In this document: in pieces, positions 17,812 through 25,723 of the stretch
Position numbering within the stretch: position 1 is the stretch's first letter
Layout of the letters: each line of letters starts with the position of its first letter
Assembly (NCBI GenBank): GCA_016235155.1
Contig: JACRLW010000060.1
Coordinates: forward strand, 1-49,340
DNA: 49,340 nucleotides
Direction: 5' to 3'
Origin: Planctomycetota bacterium
GTDB lineage: Bacteria > Planctomycetota > UBA1135 > UBA2386
Notes under the pieces: model-generated
Database searches by the model: none
The model's input: the letters and a program-made list of their open reading frames with translations, nothing else
Told to the model about the DNA's origin: nothing
Position numbers and translations under genes: made by a program

Positions 17812-19218
17812 ATGAGCCGCGACGACGAGACCATCCTTTGGCACGACTACGAGACGACGGGCCTCGACCCGCGCAGCGATCGGCCGATGTCGTTCGCCGC
17901 GCAGCGCACGACGCTCGCGCTCGAACCGATCGGTGACCCCGTCACGATCGAGTTCGCGGTCGCCGACGACGTGCTGCCCTCGCCGGATGCGTGCCTCGTC
18001 ACCGGACTCGATCCGGATCGGCCCGGCACGGTCAGCGAGCTCGAGGGCGCGCGCACGATCCTCGAAGTGATGATGCAACCGCGCACCTGCGGCGCCGGCT
18101 TCAACAGCATGCGCTTCGACGACGAACTCACGCGCTTCATGCTGTGGCGCAACCTCCTGCCGCCCTACGAGCGCGAGTCGCGCAACGGCAACTCCCGCTT
18201 CGACCTGATCGACGTCCTGCGCGCGGCGTGCGCGCTGCGCCCCGAAGGCATGGAATGGCCCGAGCGCGAACCCGGCGTGCCGGGCTTCAAGCTCGAGGAC
18301 CTCGCGGCGGCGAACGGGATTCCCCACGACGCCCACGACGCGCTCGGCGACGTGCGCGCGACGATCGCGCTCGCGCGGAAGCTGCGCTCGGTGCGCGAAG
18401 CGATGTTCGACTACCTCGCCGAGGCGCGGCAGCGCTCGGTCGTCCAGGACCGCATCCGCGCGTTCCGCAAGGAGCCGTTCGTGCACGTGAGCGCGCGCTT
18501 CCCCGCCGCCACCCGTTGCGCGAGCCTCGTCGTCCGCGTCGCCGACCACCCGCGCTTTCGCAACCAGATCCTCTGCCTCGATCTGCGCTGTGATCCCCAG
18601 CGCATCCTCGACCTCGACGTCGCCGAACTGCGCGCGCGCCTGTTCACCCCGCGCGAGGAGCGCCCCGCCGACGAAGCACCGCTCGGCATCAAGGGCATCC
18701 ACTTCGGCCGCTGTCCCGTCGTCGCGCCGAAGAAGCTGCTCGACGACGCCTCGATCGCGCGTCTCGCGCTCGACATGGCCGCGTGCGATCGCCATGCGCA
18801 GTTCATCGAAGCGCACCGCGACGCGCTCGAGATGAAGCTCGCCGCCGTCTTCGACGAAGAGCCGCTCGGCAAGGGCGACGTCGACCAGGCGCTCTACGAG
18901 GGCTTCGTCGAAGACGAGGACGCCGCCGTCTGCCGCGAGGTGCACGCCTCGCGCCCCGAACGCTGGCGCGACTTCGAACGGTCCTTCGAGGACGCCCGGT
19001 TGGGCGAACTCCTGTTCCGCATGCGCGCGCGCAACCACCCCGAGACGCTCGGCGCGACCGAACACGGGCGCTGGCGAACGCACTGCGCGGCGCGTCTCGC
19101 CGGAGCGGACGGATTGCTGGCGCGGATCGTCGAACTGCGCGCGGAGGGGGGGCACGACGCGAAGGTCCTCGACGCGGTCGAGGCCTCGGTCCGGAGGCGG
19201 GTGGCCCGGCTGGGGTGA
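17812..19218 (+). CDS. sbcB: exodeoxyribonuclease I
   Basis: Single-strand 3'-5' DNA exonuclease of 468 residues, close to the 475 of E. coli ExoI. The DEDDh motifs are visible: WHDYETTG at residues 10-17, a central GFNSMRFDDELTR near 104-116, and HDAHDALGDVRAT near 177-189. The long C-terminal part carries the SH3-like and helical domains of the family (FHFGRCPVVAPKKL-like segment near 305). The ATG at 17812 places the first motif 11 residues in, as in known ExoI; an in-frame TTG at 17758 would add 18 Pro- and Ser-rich residues. It is divergent from the beta-barrel gene. It acts in recombination and mismatch repair in other bacteria. Confidence 0.93.
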   Translation: MSRDDETILWHDYETTGLDPRSDRPMSFAAQRTTLALEPIGDPVTIEFAVADDVLPSPDACLVTGLDPDRPGTVSELEGARTILEVMMQPRTCGAGFNSMRFDDELTRFMLWRNLLPPYERESRNGNSRFDLIDVLRAACALRPEGMEWPEREPGVPGFKLEDLAAANGIPHDAHDALGDVRATIALARKLRSVREAMFDYLAEARQRSVVQDRIRAFRKEPFVHVSARFPAATRCASLVVRVADHPRFRNQILCLDLRCDPQRILDLDVAELRARLFTPREERPADEAPLGIKGIHFGRCPVVAPKKLLDDASIARLALDMAACDRHAQFIEAHRDALEMKLAAVFDEEPLGKGDVDQALYEGFVEDEDAAVCREVHASRPERWRDFERSFEDARLGELLFRMRARNHPETLGATEHGRWRTHCAARLAGADGLLARIVELRAEGGHDAKVLDAVEASVRRRVARLG

Positions 19219-19229
19219 CCAACCTTGCC

Positions 19230-19287
19230 TTTTGTCACCATCGACGTATTGTCATGGAGTGCCTGACAAAAACACCGGCCTGACAAT
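19230..19287. promoter_or_regulatory. interleaved inverted-repeat operator of the AbiE-like pair
   Basis: Two nested inverted repeats: TTTTGTCA (19230-19237) with TGACAAAA (19264-19271), and ATTGTCA (19248-19254) with TGACAAT (19281-19287). Matching half-sites are both offset by 17 bp. They lie in the most AT-rich stretch nearby and overlap a TATTGT -10 candidate at 19247-19252, with TTGCCT at 19225-19230 as a possible -35 (16-bp spacer). AbiEi-type antitoxins are known to repress their own promoter through inverted repeats, so autorepression is the likely role. Confidence 0.7.
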
Positions 19288-20395
19288 CGCTCCGCAGGTG
19301 ACCGATGCCGTCACCGCACTTCTGCAAGTCGCTTTCCTGCAGGCGGTTGACGCGGATGACCTGAGTCCGGATGGGCGCTTTCCGCTCCTCACACTCACGG
19401 ACCGCGCCGGCGGCAGGCACCGCCTCGTCGCTCTCGTACGCGCGGGCGGCGGCGCAGCGAGGCGCCAGGAAAAAGGTCTCGCTGCATCGCTGCCCGAGGC
19501 AGACAGCGTTCGCGAGCGCAGCCCGACGCCGGCATGGCTCGACGCTTTCCGCGAGGAAGTCGCGGGCTACGGACCAGACTTCGGCGCGATCGTTCTCGCC
19601 GCCCACATCGACCAGCCGACAGGCTCGATGCTGCGGGCGGCGGGAGTCAACTACCTGGACAGCGGCGGCAACCTCCACCTCGTTCTGGGTGGGGGACGTC
19701 TCGTCGCCCATGTCGAAGGTCGCAAGCGGGTGCGGCGCGCGCACACCCACGTGACGAGTCTCCGCGCCGCCGGCTACCGCGTGCTGTTCGCGATCCTCGC
19801 GAAGCCCGCGCTGCTCGCCGCGACCGTGCGCGAGATCGAGAGTGAATGCGGAGCAAGCCGTCAGGCCGTGTCGGAGCTGCTGGTGCGATTGCGCAGCGAA
19901 GGCGCCGTGACGCGCACTGGACGGAGCGAGCACCGCCTCGTGCCGGGGCGACGCGGCGAACTCGTCGCGCGATTCGCGGGCGGCTGGAGCGACGTGCTTG
20001 CACCCGCCCTTACCGTCGGGAGATTCCGCGGACGTGCCGAAGCCGGCGTCGCGAACGATGCATCGATCGAGCGCACGCTTCGCCGTCTCGACGTGACGTG
20101 GGGCTTCGGAGGAACCGCCGGCGCGATGCGGCTCGCGCCGCACTACCGCGGAGCCGACACCGTGCTGCACGTCGCCGCGTGGAGCGACGAGTTGCAGCGC
20201 GTGCTCGGACTCGTGCCCGATCGCGCGGGGCCGGTCGCCATCTATCGCACGATGGGCGGACTCGATCTCGCGACGGAAGTCGCGCATTGCGCCCACCCGC
20301 TGCTGGTCCATGCCGAGCTCCTGACGAGCGGCGACGACCGCGCACGGGAAGCAGCGCGCGTGATCCGCGATCGGTTCCTTCGCGACGAGGGATGA
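19259..20395 (+). CDS. AbiEi-family antitoxin / transcriptional regulator
   Basis: Antitoxin and repressor of a type IV toxin-antitoxin pair. The middle has VLAAHIDQPTGSMLRAAGVNYLDSGGNLHL, the pattern that precedes the winged helix in these regulators. Then comes the helix-turn-helix part (ATVREIESECGASRQAVSELLVRL). The C-terminus is family-like (CAHPLLVHAELLTSGDDRAREAA). The stop overlaps the toxin start by 4 bases (ATGA), so the genes are translationally coupled. Start is uncertain. GTG at 19259 lies 6 nt after the TATTGT box and fits leaderless transcription; GTG at 19298 would leave the whole operator untranslated. The ATG nearest the gene (19305) is out of frame. Confidence 0.8.
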   Translation: MPDKNTGLTIAPQVTDAVTALLQVAFLQAVDADDLSPDGRFPLLTLTDRAGGRHRLVALVRAGGGAARRQEKGLAASLPEADSVRERSPTPAWLDAFREEVAGYGPDFGAIVLAAHIDQPTGSMLRAAGVNYLDSGGNLHLVLGGGRLVAHVEGRKRVRRAHTHVTSLRAAGYRVLFAILAKPALLAATVREIESECGASRQAVSELLVRLRSEGAVTRTGRSEHRLVPGRRGELVARFAGGWSDVLAPALTVGRFRGRAEAGVANDASIERTLRRLDVTWGFGGTAGAMRLAPHYRGADTVLHVAAWSDELQRVLGLVPDRAGPVAIYRTMGGLDLATEVAHCAHPLLVHAELLTSGDDRAREAARVIRDRFLRDEG

Positions 20396-21120
20396 GCGCT
20401 TGGAGCAAGGAACGCCGTGAAGTGCTCGCGGAGCTCGCGGCGGCGAACGGCGGGCGCCGCATCGTCGTGATCGGTGCGGTCGCAGTCGCACATCACCTCG
20501 GCGCGGGCTTCCGTACCACGCTCGATTTCGACCTCTGCGTGGCGAGCGCGCGCGAGGACACCCGCGTGCCCGCGGGGTGGACGGCGCATCCGAGCATCGT
20601 GCATCGCTGGAGCGCGGCCGGCGGACTCACGATCGACCTGGTCTGCATCGGCGACGACGACCTTGCCCGCGGATTCGTCGCTTGGCCCGACGGGACCCGA
20701 CTCGATCTCGGTGGCGTGGATCTCGCCCTTCGCGACGCGGAGCCGATCGGCTGCGGACTGCCGGCCATGGTGTGCGTGGCCTCGTTGCGCGCGCTGTTCG
20801 TCTGCAAGGTGTTCGCGTGGAATGACCGGCGCTGGGATCGGCGCAAGGATCTCGGCGATCTCGCTCGCATCCTCGATCGCTACGTCGAACTCGACGACGA
20901 GCGCTGCTTCGTCGACCCCGCGTTGCCTCTCGAGCTCGATCTCACTGAACGTCCGGCCTTCCTCCTCGGCCGCGACCTCGCGGCCGTCGGTTCGGAGCCG
21001 CAACGCACTGCGATCGAACGCTTCGCGCTGGAGATGGCTGACGAGGCGACCCAACCGCACGCGGCCATGGCGTCGCACTGGCCGCGAGACCCGACCGCTC
21101 TCGGCAGGCGTCGTCGCTGA
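20392..21120 (+). CDS. AbiEii-type nucleotidyltransferase toxin
   Basis: Toxin of 242 residues in the nucleotidyltransferase fold. Visible motifs are VVIGAVAVAHHL near residue 25, with the paired acidic residues in TLDFDLCVA near 43-51, and the later CKVFAWNDRRWDRRKDLGDLARIL near 138-161, which carries the conserved lysine and aspartate. Relatives block growth by adding nucleotides to tRNA or other targets; the target here is unknown. It overlaps the antitoxin by 4 bases. The last codons (RRRR and the TGA) lie inside the dispersed repeat at 21108-21216, so insertion of that element probably reset the stop. A few native C-terminal residues may be replaced. Confidence 0.8.
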   Translation: MSAWSKERREVLAELAAANGGRRIVVIGAVAVAHHLGAGFRTTLDFDLCVASAREDTRVPAGWTAHPSIVHRWSAAGGLTIDLVCIGDDDLARGFVAWPDGTRLDLGGVDLALRDAEPIGCGLPAMVCVASLRALFVCKVFAWNDRRWDRRKDLGDLARILDRYVELDDERCFVDPALPLELDLTERPAFLLGRDLAAVGSEPQRTAIERFALEMADEATQPHAAMASHWPRDPTALGRRRR

Positions 21121-21216
21121 CGCGACGACCAAGAAGGCCTCGCCCGCTCTTCTTGCCAGGGCCCTCCGGCCTCCCGAATCGTCGCGTCCGGCGACGATTC
21201 TCCGGCCTTCGGACCC
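21108..21216 (-). repeat. structured dispersed repeat, locus 2 (3'-truncated)
   Basis: Inverted relative to locus 1. The leading hairpin is 21176-21185 with 21191-21200 (10 bp). The inner hairpin GTCGTCGC with GCGACGAC is perfect. The second inner hairpin and the closing arm of the 12-bp outer stem are missing, because the element ends at the toxin gene. The toxin stop codon is within it. Confidence 0.85.
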
Positions 21217-21230
21217 ATGAAGCGAAGCGC

Positions 21231-21236
21231 TACCCT
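21231..21236 (+). promoter_or_regulatory. -10 box for GHKL ATPase gene
   Basis: TACCCT, within GCGCTACCCT, lies 11 nt before the ATG at 21248. TTCGGA at 21208-21213 is a weak -35 candidate with a 17-bp spacer, and it lies inside the dispersed repeat, which could therefore supply part of the promoter. Confidence 0.4.
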
Positions 21237-21247
21237 TCCCCGCCCCG

Positions 21248-23086
21248 ATGACCAGCCACCAGGTCCGTCTCGAAGCGGCCGACTCGTTCGACCTGATCCG
21301 CCTGCTCGCGCGCAGTCAGAACGACCCGCGCAAGGCGGTGTGCGAGCTGGTCCAGAACTCGCTCGACGCGCAGGCCGCGCACGTCGAGGTCAACTGGCTC
21401 GCGGAGAAGAGCGAGCGGGTGCTACGCATCGTCGACGACGGGCGCGGCATCTTCCCCGAGCTCGCGCGCGAGGACGCCTTGCGTCGCATCGCGACGACGA
21501 TCGGCCATTCGCACAAGCGCGACCTGACGCCGTCGCAGCGTCGCGAACTGATGGCGCTCGGGAAGTACGGCATCGGCCTGCTCGGCTTCTGGGCCGTCGG
21601 CCGCGAGATGGAGATCAAGAGCCGCGTCGGCGGCAGCGAGACCTGGGTGCTGCGCCTGCGCGAGGACGATGCGCACGCCGACCTCGAGCGCGCGAGGTCG
21701 AAGAAGCTCACGGATGACGCGACGTTCACCGAGGTGACGATCCGCGGCGTGCACGAGGGCGCGGCGCGGCAGGTGCGGCCGGGACGCTTGCAGGCGTACC
21801 TGTCGAGCGAGTTGCGCGGGCAGTTGCTCGAGCGCGACGTGGAGATCCGCATCCACGACCGCGTCGCGCGCGGGCGCGCGGTGAAGGAGTTCGTCGTGTT
21901 GCCGCAGCGCTTCCGCGGCGTGGCGATCGAGGAGCTCGAAGCGCTCGCGGTACCCGGGCACGAGGACGCGCGCGTCGAGCTCTACCTCGTGCCGGCGGAG
22001 GACGAGCGCCGCGGCGCCGTCGCGCTGTGTTGCGGCGGCACGACCGTGCTCGACGATCTCGCGACAGTCGAGGGCGCCGACGCCCTGCGCGGTCCGTGGG
22101 ATTCGGGCCGCATCGAGGGCGTCGTCGACTTCCCCGAGTTCGACGTCGCGCCGGGTACACGGCGTGGCTTCCGCGCCGACGCGCGCTCCGAGGCCTTTCT
22201 CGCCGCTTTGCCCGCGCTCGAAGCGCGCGTGCGCGCGCTGCTCGACGACGACGACAAGCGCCGGCAGGAGGAACGCGACAAGAACCTCGCGCGACGCATC
22301 CAGAGGGTGTTCCGGAGGATCCCGCGGCACCTGCCCGGCTACGACCTCTTCGACGTGAAGAAGCACAGTGCGGCGTTGCAGGGTGCGGCGCGGGATGCGC
22401 GTATCGGCGCGGAGGGCGCGGAGCTCGCCGACGCGTCGTCGTCGGGCGCGGTCGCCGCCGCGGCGGAAGCCGAAGCCGAGGCCGGCGACGCAGCGCCCGA
22501 GCCGATGCTCTTCGCGCCGGGGCCCCTCGCCGAACTCCGCATCACTCCGGCGAAGAGCCGCATCCCGCCGAACTCCGCGCGCGTGTTGCGCGCGCGCGCC
22601 GTCGACGCCGACGGCCGTCCGGTGGGCGAGGCCTTGCACATCGCGTGGCGTCTCGAAGGACCTGGCGAACTGCGCGCCGACGGCGCGCGCGCGGAATACG
22701 TCGCTCCACCGTTCACCGGCGACGCCGTCGTGCACGCCGAGGCCAGCGACGGCGAGCGCCGCGCCGTCGCGCAAGCCGCGATCACCATCGCCGACGACGC
22801 CGGCACGCCCGACGCCGGCATCCCCGAGCCGATTCCCGTCCACGCCGCGGGCGAACCGTGGCGCTCACGGATGCGCGAGCGCGCCTGGGAATACAACACC
22901 GGCCACCGCGACTACGTCGCCGCCTCGGCGAGCGAAGCGCGTCGCTTGCGCTATCTGGTCCAGCTTTTCGCGAAGGAGGTCGTGCTGCGCAACTTCGGCG
23001 GCGACGGCGCCCTGCTCGAGCGGATGGTCGAGGTGCTCACCTACCTCGACGAGAGCGAGGCGAGCGCGGCGCGGGCCGGAGGATGA
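21248..23086 (+). CDS. GHKL-type ATPase with Ig-like domain
   Basis: Cytosolic protein of 612 residues. Residues 1-200 form a Bergerat ATP-binding fold: KAVCELVQNSLDA (E33, N37), IVDDGRGI (61-68) and MALGKYGIGLLGF (102-114). This is the HSP90/MutL/MORC layout rather than a sensor kinase, since there is no phosphoacceptor histidine domain. A second domain follows to about 330, then a charged helix (DDDDKRRQEERDKNLARRIQRV), an alanine-rich linker, and an Ig-like domain near 425-520 (AELRITPAKSRIPPNSARVL then ITIADD). The C-terminal helices begin near 545 (RERAWEYNTGHRDY). Function unknown. No signal peptide, so an Ig-like domain inside the cell is unusual. It follows the AbiE-like pair, separated by the repeat. 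Confidence 0.82.
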   Translation: MTSHQVRLEAADSFDLIRLLARSQNDPRKAVCELVQNSLDAQAAHVEVNWLAEKSERVLRIVDDGRGIFPELAREDALRRIATTIGHSHKRDLTPSQRRELMALGKYGIGLLGFWAVGREMEIKSRVGGSETWVLRLREDDAHADLERARSKKLTDDATFTEVTIRGVHEGAARQVRPGRLQAYLSSELRGQLLERDVEIRIHDRVARGRAVKEFVVLPQRFRGVAIEELEALAVPGHEDARVELYLVPAEDERRGAVALCCGGTTVLDDLATVEGADALRGPWDSGRIEGVVDFPEFDVAPGTRRGFRADARSEAFLAALPALEARVRALLDDDDKRRQEERDKNLARRIQRVFRRIPRHLPGYDLFDVKKHSAALQGAARDARIGAEGAELADASSSGAVAAAAEAEAEAGDAAPEPMLFAPGPLAELRITPAKSRIPPNSARVLRARAVDADGRPVGEALHIAWRLEGPGELRADGARAEYVAPPFTGDAVVHAEASDGERRAVAQAAITIADDAGTPDAGIPEPIPVHAAGEPWRSRMRERAWEYNTGHRDYVAASASEARRLRYLVQLFAKEVVLRNFGGDGALLERMVEVLTYLDESEASAARAGG

Positions 23087-23130
23087 TGCTCACCGGCGCG
23101 CGACACGCGCCGCGAGATCGCCCGGTTCGG

Positions 23131-23136
23131 TAGCCT
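23131..23136 (+). promoter_or_regulatory. -10 box for CocE-like hydrolase gene
   Basis: TAGCCT, within CGGTAGCCT, ends 7 nt before the ATG at 23144, so the transcript should start at about the A of the start codon. Confidence 0.45.
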
Positions 23137-23143
23137 TCCGCGG

Positions 23144-24982
23144 ATGCGGAGCTCTCCCGTCGCGCTGTTCTTCGCCCTGGCCGCATCACTCCCTGCGCAG
23201 CAAGGGGAGCAAGACCGACTCGCCGGCCGCTACGCCGCCACGGAGCACGGCATCGCCATGCGCGACGGCGTGAAGCTGCACACGATCGTCGTCGCGCCCA
23301 GGGAGTCGGCCGGGACGCTTCCGCTGTTGCTCGTGCGCACGCCGTACGGTGCTCGCGGCATGGCGCGGAACTTCGCGCAGCGCTTCCCCGAGCTCGCGAC
23401 GGACGGCTACGTCTTCGTCTTCCAGGACCTCCGCGGCCGTTACGAGTCCGAGGGCACGTTCGTGATGCAGCGTCCCTTGCGCGCGACCGACCCGAGCCTC
23501 GCGATCGACGAGGGCACCGACGCCTGGGACTCCATCGAGTGGCTCGTGCGAAACGTCCCGGGCAACAACGGCCGCGCCGGCATGTTCGGCGTCAGCTACG
23601 CCGGCTGGACGACGATCATGGCCGCCGTCGATCCGCACCCCGCGTTGCGCGCGATCTCGCCGCAGGCGTCGCCGGCGGACATGTGGCTTGGCGACGACTT
23701 CCATCACAACGGCGCGTTCCGTCTCAGCTACGGCTTCGAGTACGCCGCGATGATGGAGACCGACAAGACCAACCAGCCGTTCCGCTTCGAGCGCCACGAC
23801 GTGTTCGACTGGTACCTCGCGCTGGGATCGCTGCGGAACGTCGACGAGAAGTTCCTGCACGGCCGCATCCCGACCTGGACGGACTACGTCGAGCATCCCG
23901 ACTACGACGGCTTCTGGCAGCGGCAGACGATCGTGCCGCACCTGAAGGCCTGCACGGTGCCGACGCTCAACGTCGCCGGCTGGTGGGACCAGGAGGACTT
24001 CTTCGGCCCGCTCGCGATCTACGAAGCGCTCGAGCGACACGACTCCGACGGCCACAACCATCTCGTCGTCGGCCCCTGGAACCACGGCGGGTGGTCGCGC
24101 GGCAAGGGCGATCGCCTCGGCAAGATCCCGTTCGGCAGCGACACGGCCGCGTGGTACCGCGCCCAGGTCGAGGCGCCATGGTTCCGACACTGGTTGAAAC
24201 ACGAGGGCCCGCTCGACCTGCCCGAGGCGCTGACCTTCGAGGCGGGCGCGAACCAGTGGCGGCGTTGGGACTCATGGCCTCCGGAGGGCACCACGGCGAA
24301 GACCTGGTTCTTCGGCGACGGCGGCAGACTCTCGCTCGAAGCGCCGACGACGACCGACGACGCCGCGCACGATGCGTTCGTGTCCGACCCCGCGCATCCC
24401 GTGCCCTACCGACAGCGCCCGATCCAGGCGACCTACGGACCGGGTTCGAAGTGGAGCGAGTGGCTCGTCGAGGACCAACGATTCGTGAAGGACCGTCCCG
24501 ACGTGTTGTTCTGGGAGTCCGAACCGCTGACCGAGGACCTGACGATCGCCGGCGAGATCACCGCGACGCTCTTCGCATCGACGACCGGCACCGACGCCGA
24601 CTGGATCGTGAAGCTGATCGACGTCTGGCCCGACGACCACGCGGCGCACGGCGAACTCACCGGCACCTGCCTGATGGTCGCGAACGAGGTCTTCCGCGGC
24701 CGCTACCGGAACTCCTTCAGCAAGCCCGAGCCGATCCCCGCCGGCGAGGTCGTGAAGTACTCGTGGAGCCTGCACGCGCAGAACCACACCTGGAAGAAAG
24801 GCCACCGCGTGATGGTCCAGGTGCAGAGCACCTGGTTCCCGCTCATCGACCGCAACCCGCAGACCTTCGTGCCGAACATCTTCCGCGCCGAAGAGTCCGA
24901 CTTTCGCGCCGCGACGCACCGCGTGTTCCGTTCGGCGAGGCACGCCTCGGGCGTCACGATCCCGGTGGTGACCGGGCGCTGA
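23144..24982 (+). CDS. exported CocE/NonD-family serine hydrolase
   Basis: Alpha/beta hydrolase of the X-Pro dipeptidyl-peptidase/CocE/alpha-amino-acid ester hydrolase class, 612 residues. Signal peptide at 1-19 (ALFFALAASLPAQ). Family marks in order: MRDGVKLHT near 39-47, VRTPYG near 64-69, FQDLRGRYESEG near 93-104, nucleophile GVSYAG with Ser near 151, acid in AGWWDQEDF near 285-293, and histidine in VGPWNHGGW near 312-320. The C-terminal third is the jelly-roll domain (SEPLTEDLTIAGEITATLFAST), with VMVQVQSTWFP near the end. It cleaves an ester or peptide bond outside the cytoplasm; the substrate is unknown. It stands alone between the ATPase gene and a repeat-filled gap. Confidence 0.9.
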   Translation: MRSSPVALFFALAASLPAQQGEQDRLAGRYAATEHGIAMRDGVKLHTIVVAPRESAGTLPLLLVRTPYGARGMARNFAQRFPELATDGYVFVFQDLRGRYESEGTFVMQRPLRATDPSLAIDEGTDAWDSIEWLVRNVPGNNGRAGMFGVSYAGWTTIMAAVDPHPALRAISPQASPADMWLGDDFHHNGAFRLSYGFEYAAMMETDKTNQPFRFERHDVFDWYLALGSLRNVDEKFLHGRIPTWTDYVEHPDYDGFWQRQTIVPHLKACTVPTLNVAGWWDQEDFFGPLAIYEALERHDSDGHNHLVVGPWNHGGWSRGKGDRLGKIPFGSDTAAWYRAQVEAPWFRHWLKHEGPLDLPEALTFEAGANQWRRWDSWPPEGTTAKTWFFGDGGRLSLEAPTTTDDAAHDAFVSDPAHPVPYRQRPIQATYGPGSKWSEWLVEDQRFVKDRPDVLFWESEPLTEDLTIAGEITATLFASTTGTDADWIVKLIDVWPDDHAAHGELTGTCLMVANEVFRGRYRNSFSKPEPIPAGEVVKYSWSLHAQNHTWKKGHRVMVQVQSTWFPLIDRNPQTFVPNIFRAEESDFRAATHRVFRSARHASGVTIPVVTGR

Positions 24983-25046
24983 GGGCTCACGCGACGGCCG
25001 GTGCATGCGTGCGGCGACGCCCCTGGCGCAAGACCGGATCGAAGGC

Positions 25047-25190
25047 ACGTCGCGGCCGAGGCCGCAAGCCGAAGGTTGCAGCGTCGTCGCTGCCGCGCCG
25101 ACCAGGAAGGCCTCGGCCGCTCTCTTTGCCGGGGCCCTCCGGCCTCCCGAATCGTCGCGTCACGCGACGATTCTCGGGCCTACGGGCACA
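25047..25190 (-). repeat. structured dispersed repeat, locus 3 (complete)
   Basis: Inverted relative to locus 1. The 12-bp outer stem is perfect: 25052-25063 (GCGGCCGAGGCC) with 25109-25120 (GGCCTCGGCCGC). The leading hairpin is 25149-25159 with 25163-25173, an 11-bp perfect stem with a TCA loop. One T-A pair of the locus 1 outer stem is C-G here. It occupies most of the 250-bp gap between the hydrolase and the VOC gene. Confidence 0.9.
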
Positions 25191-25232
25191 CTTGCCGCGC
25201 GTGAGGCCCGCGATCCCTCACCGACCCGCGCC

Positions 25233-25676
25233 ATGGATCCGCAGTACCGCAGCCCCTCCGACATCCACCCCTGCCTGACCTACGACGACGCGCCGGCGGC
25301 GATCGAGTGGCTGTGCAAGGTCTTCGGTTTCGAGACGCGGCTCGTCGTGCCGGGGCCGAACGGGACGGTCCGCCACTCCGAACTGAGCCTCGGCACCGGA
25401 GTCGTGATGGTCGGCTCGCCCCGGCCCGAGGCGAATCGCTTCGGTCCGCGCGGCGGCAAGGGCAGCGTCGCCACACTCAGCGTCTGCGTCGCCGACCCGG
25501 ACGCGCACCATGCACGGGCCGTGGCGGCCGGCGCGCGCGTGGTGAGTCCGCTGCGCGACGAAGAGCACGGCGCGCGCGGTTACGGCGCCGAGGACCTCGA
25601 AGGGCATCAGTGGTACTTCAGCGACTATCGCCCGGGCGCGTATTGGACGAACGCGGCGCCCGGCGGCGCGCGATGA
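25233..25676 (+). CDS. VOC-family (glyoxalase/bleomycin-resistance fold) protein
   Basis: Cytosolic protein of 147 residues, standard for a single-chain VOC protein with two babbb halves. The first half is IHPCLTYDDAPAAIEWLCKVFGFE, with GTVRHSELSLGTGVVMVG carrying possible metal ligands. The second ends DLEGHQWYFSDYRP, where E and H occupy the usual ligand positions. The reaction cannot be told from sequence; many such proteins are uncharacterised. ATG at 25233 is chosen because the longer open frame upstream lies in the repeat. The ATG of the long reading frame of the next gene overlaps its stop by 4 bases. Confidence 0.85.
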   Translation: MDPQYRSPSDIHPCLTYDDAPAAIEWLCKVFGFETRLVVPGPNGTVRHSELSLGTGVVMVGSPRPEANRFGPRGGKGSVATLSVCVADPDAHHARAVAAGARVVSPLRDEEHGARGYGAEDLEGHQWYFSDYRPGAYWTNAAPGGAR

Positions 25677-25709
25677 GCCGCGCGGGTTCATCCGCGACGA
25701 AAGCACCGC

Positions 25710-25715
25710 TACCCT
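25710..25715 (+). promoter_or_regulatory. -10 box deciding the DUF1549/DUF1553 start
   Basis: TACCCT, within CCGCTACCCT, lies 8 nt before an in-frame GTG at 25724. It is the same motif and spacing as at 21231. It supports GTG 25724 over the upstream ATG 25673. Confidence 0.4.
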
Positions 25716-25723
25716 TGCGCGCC

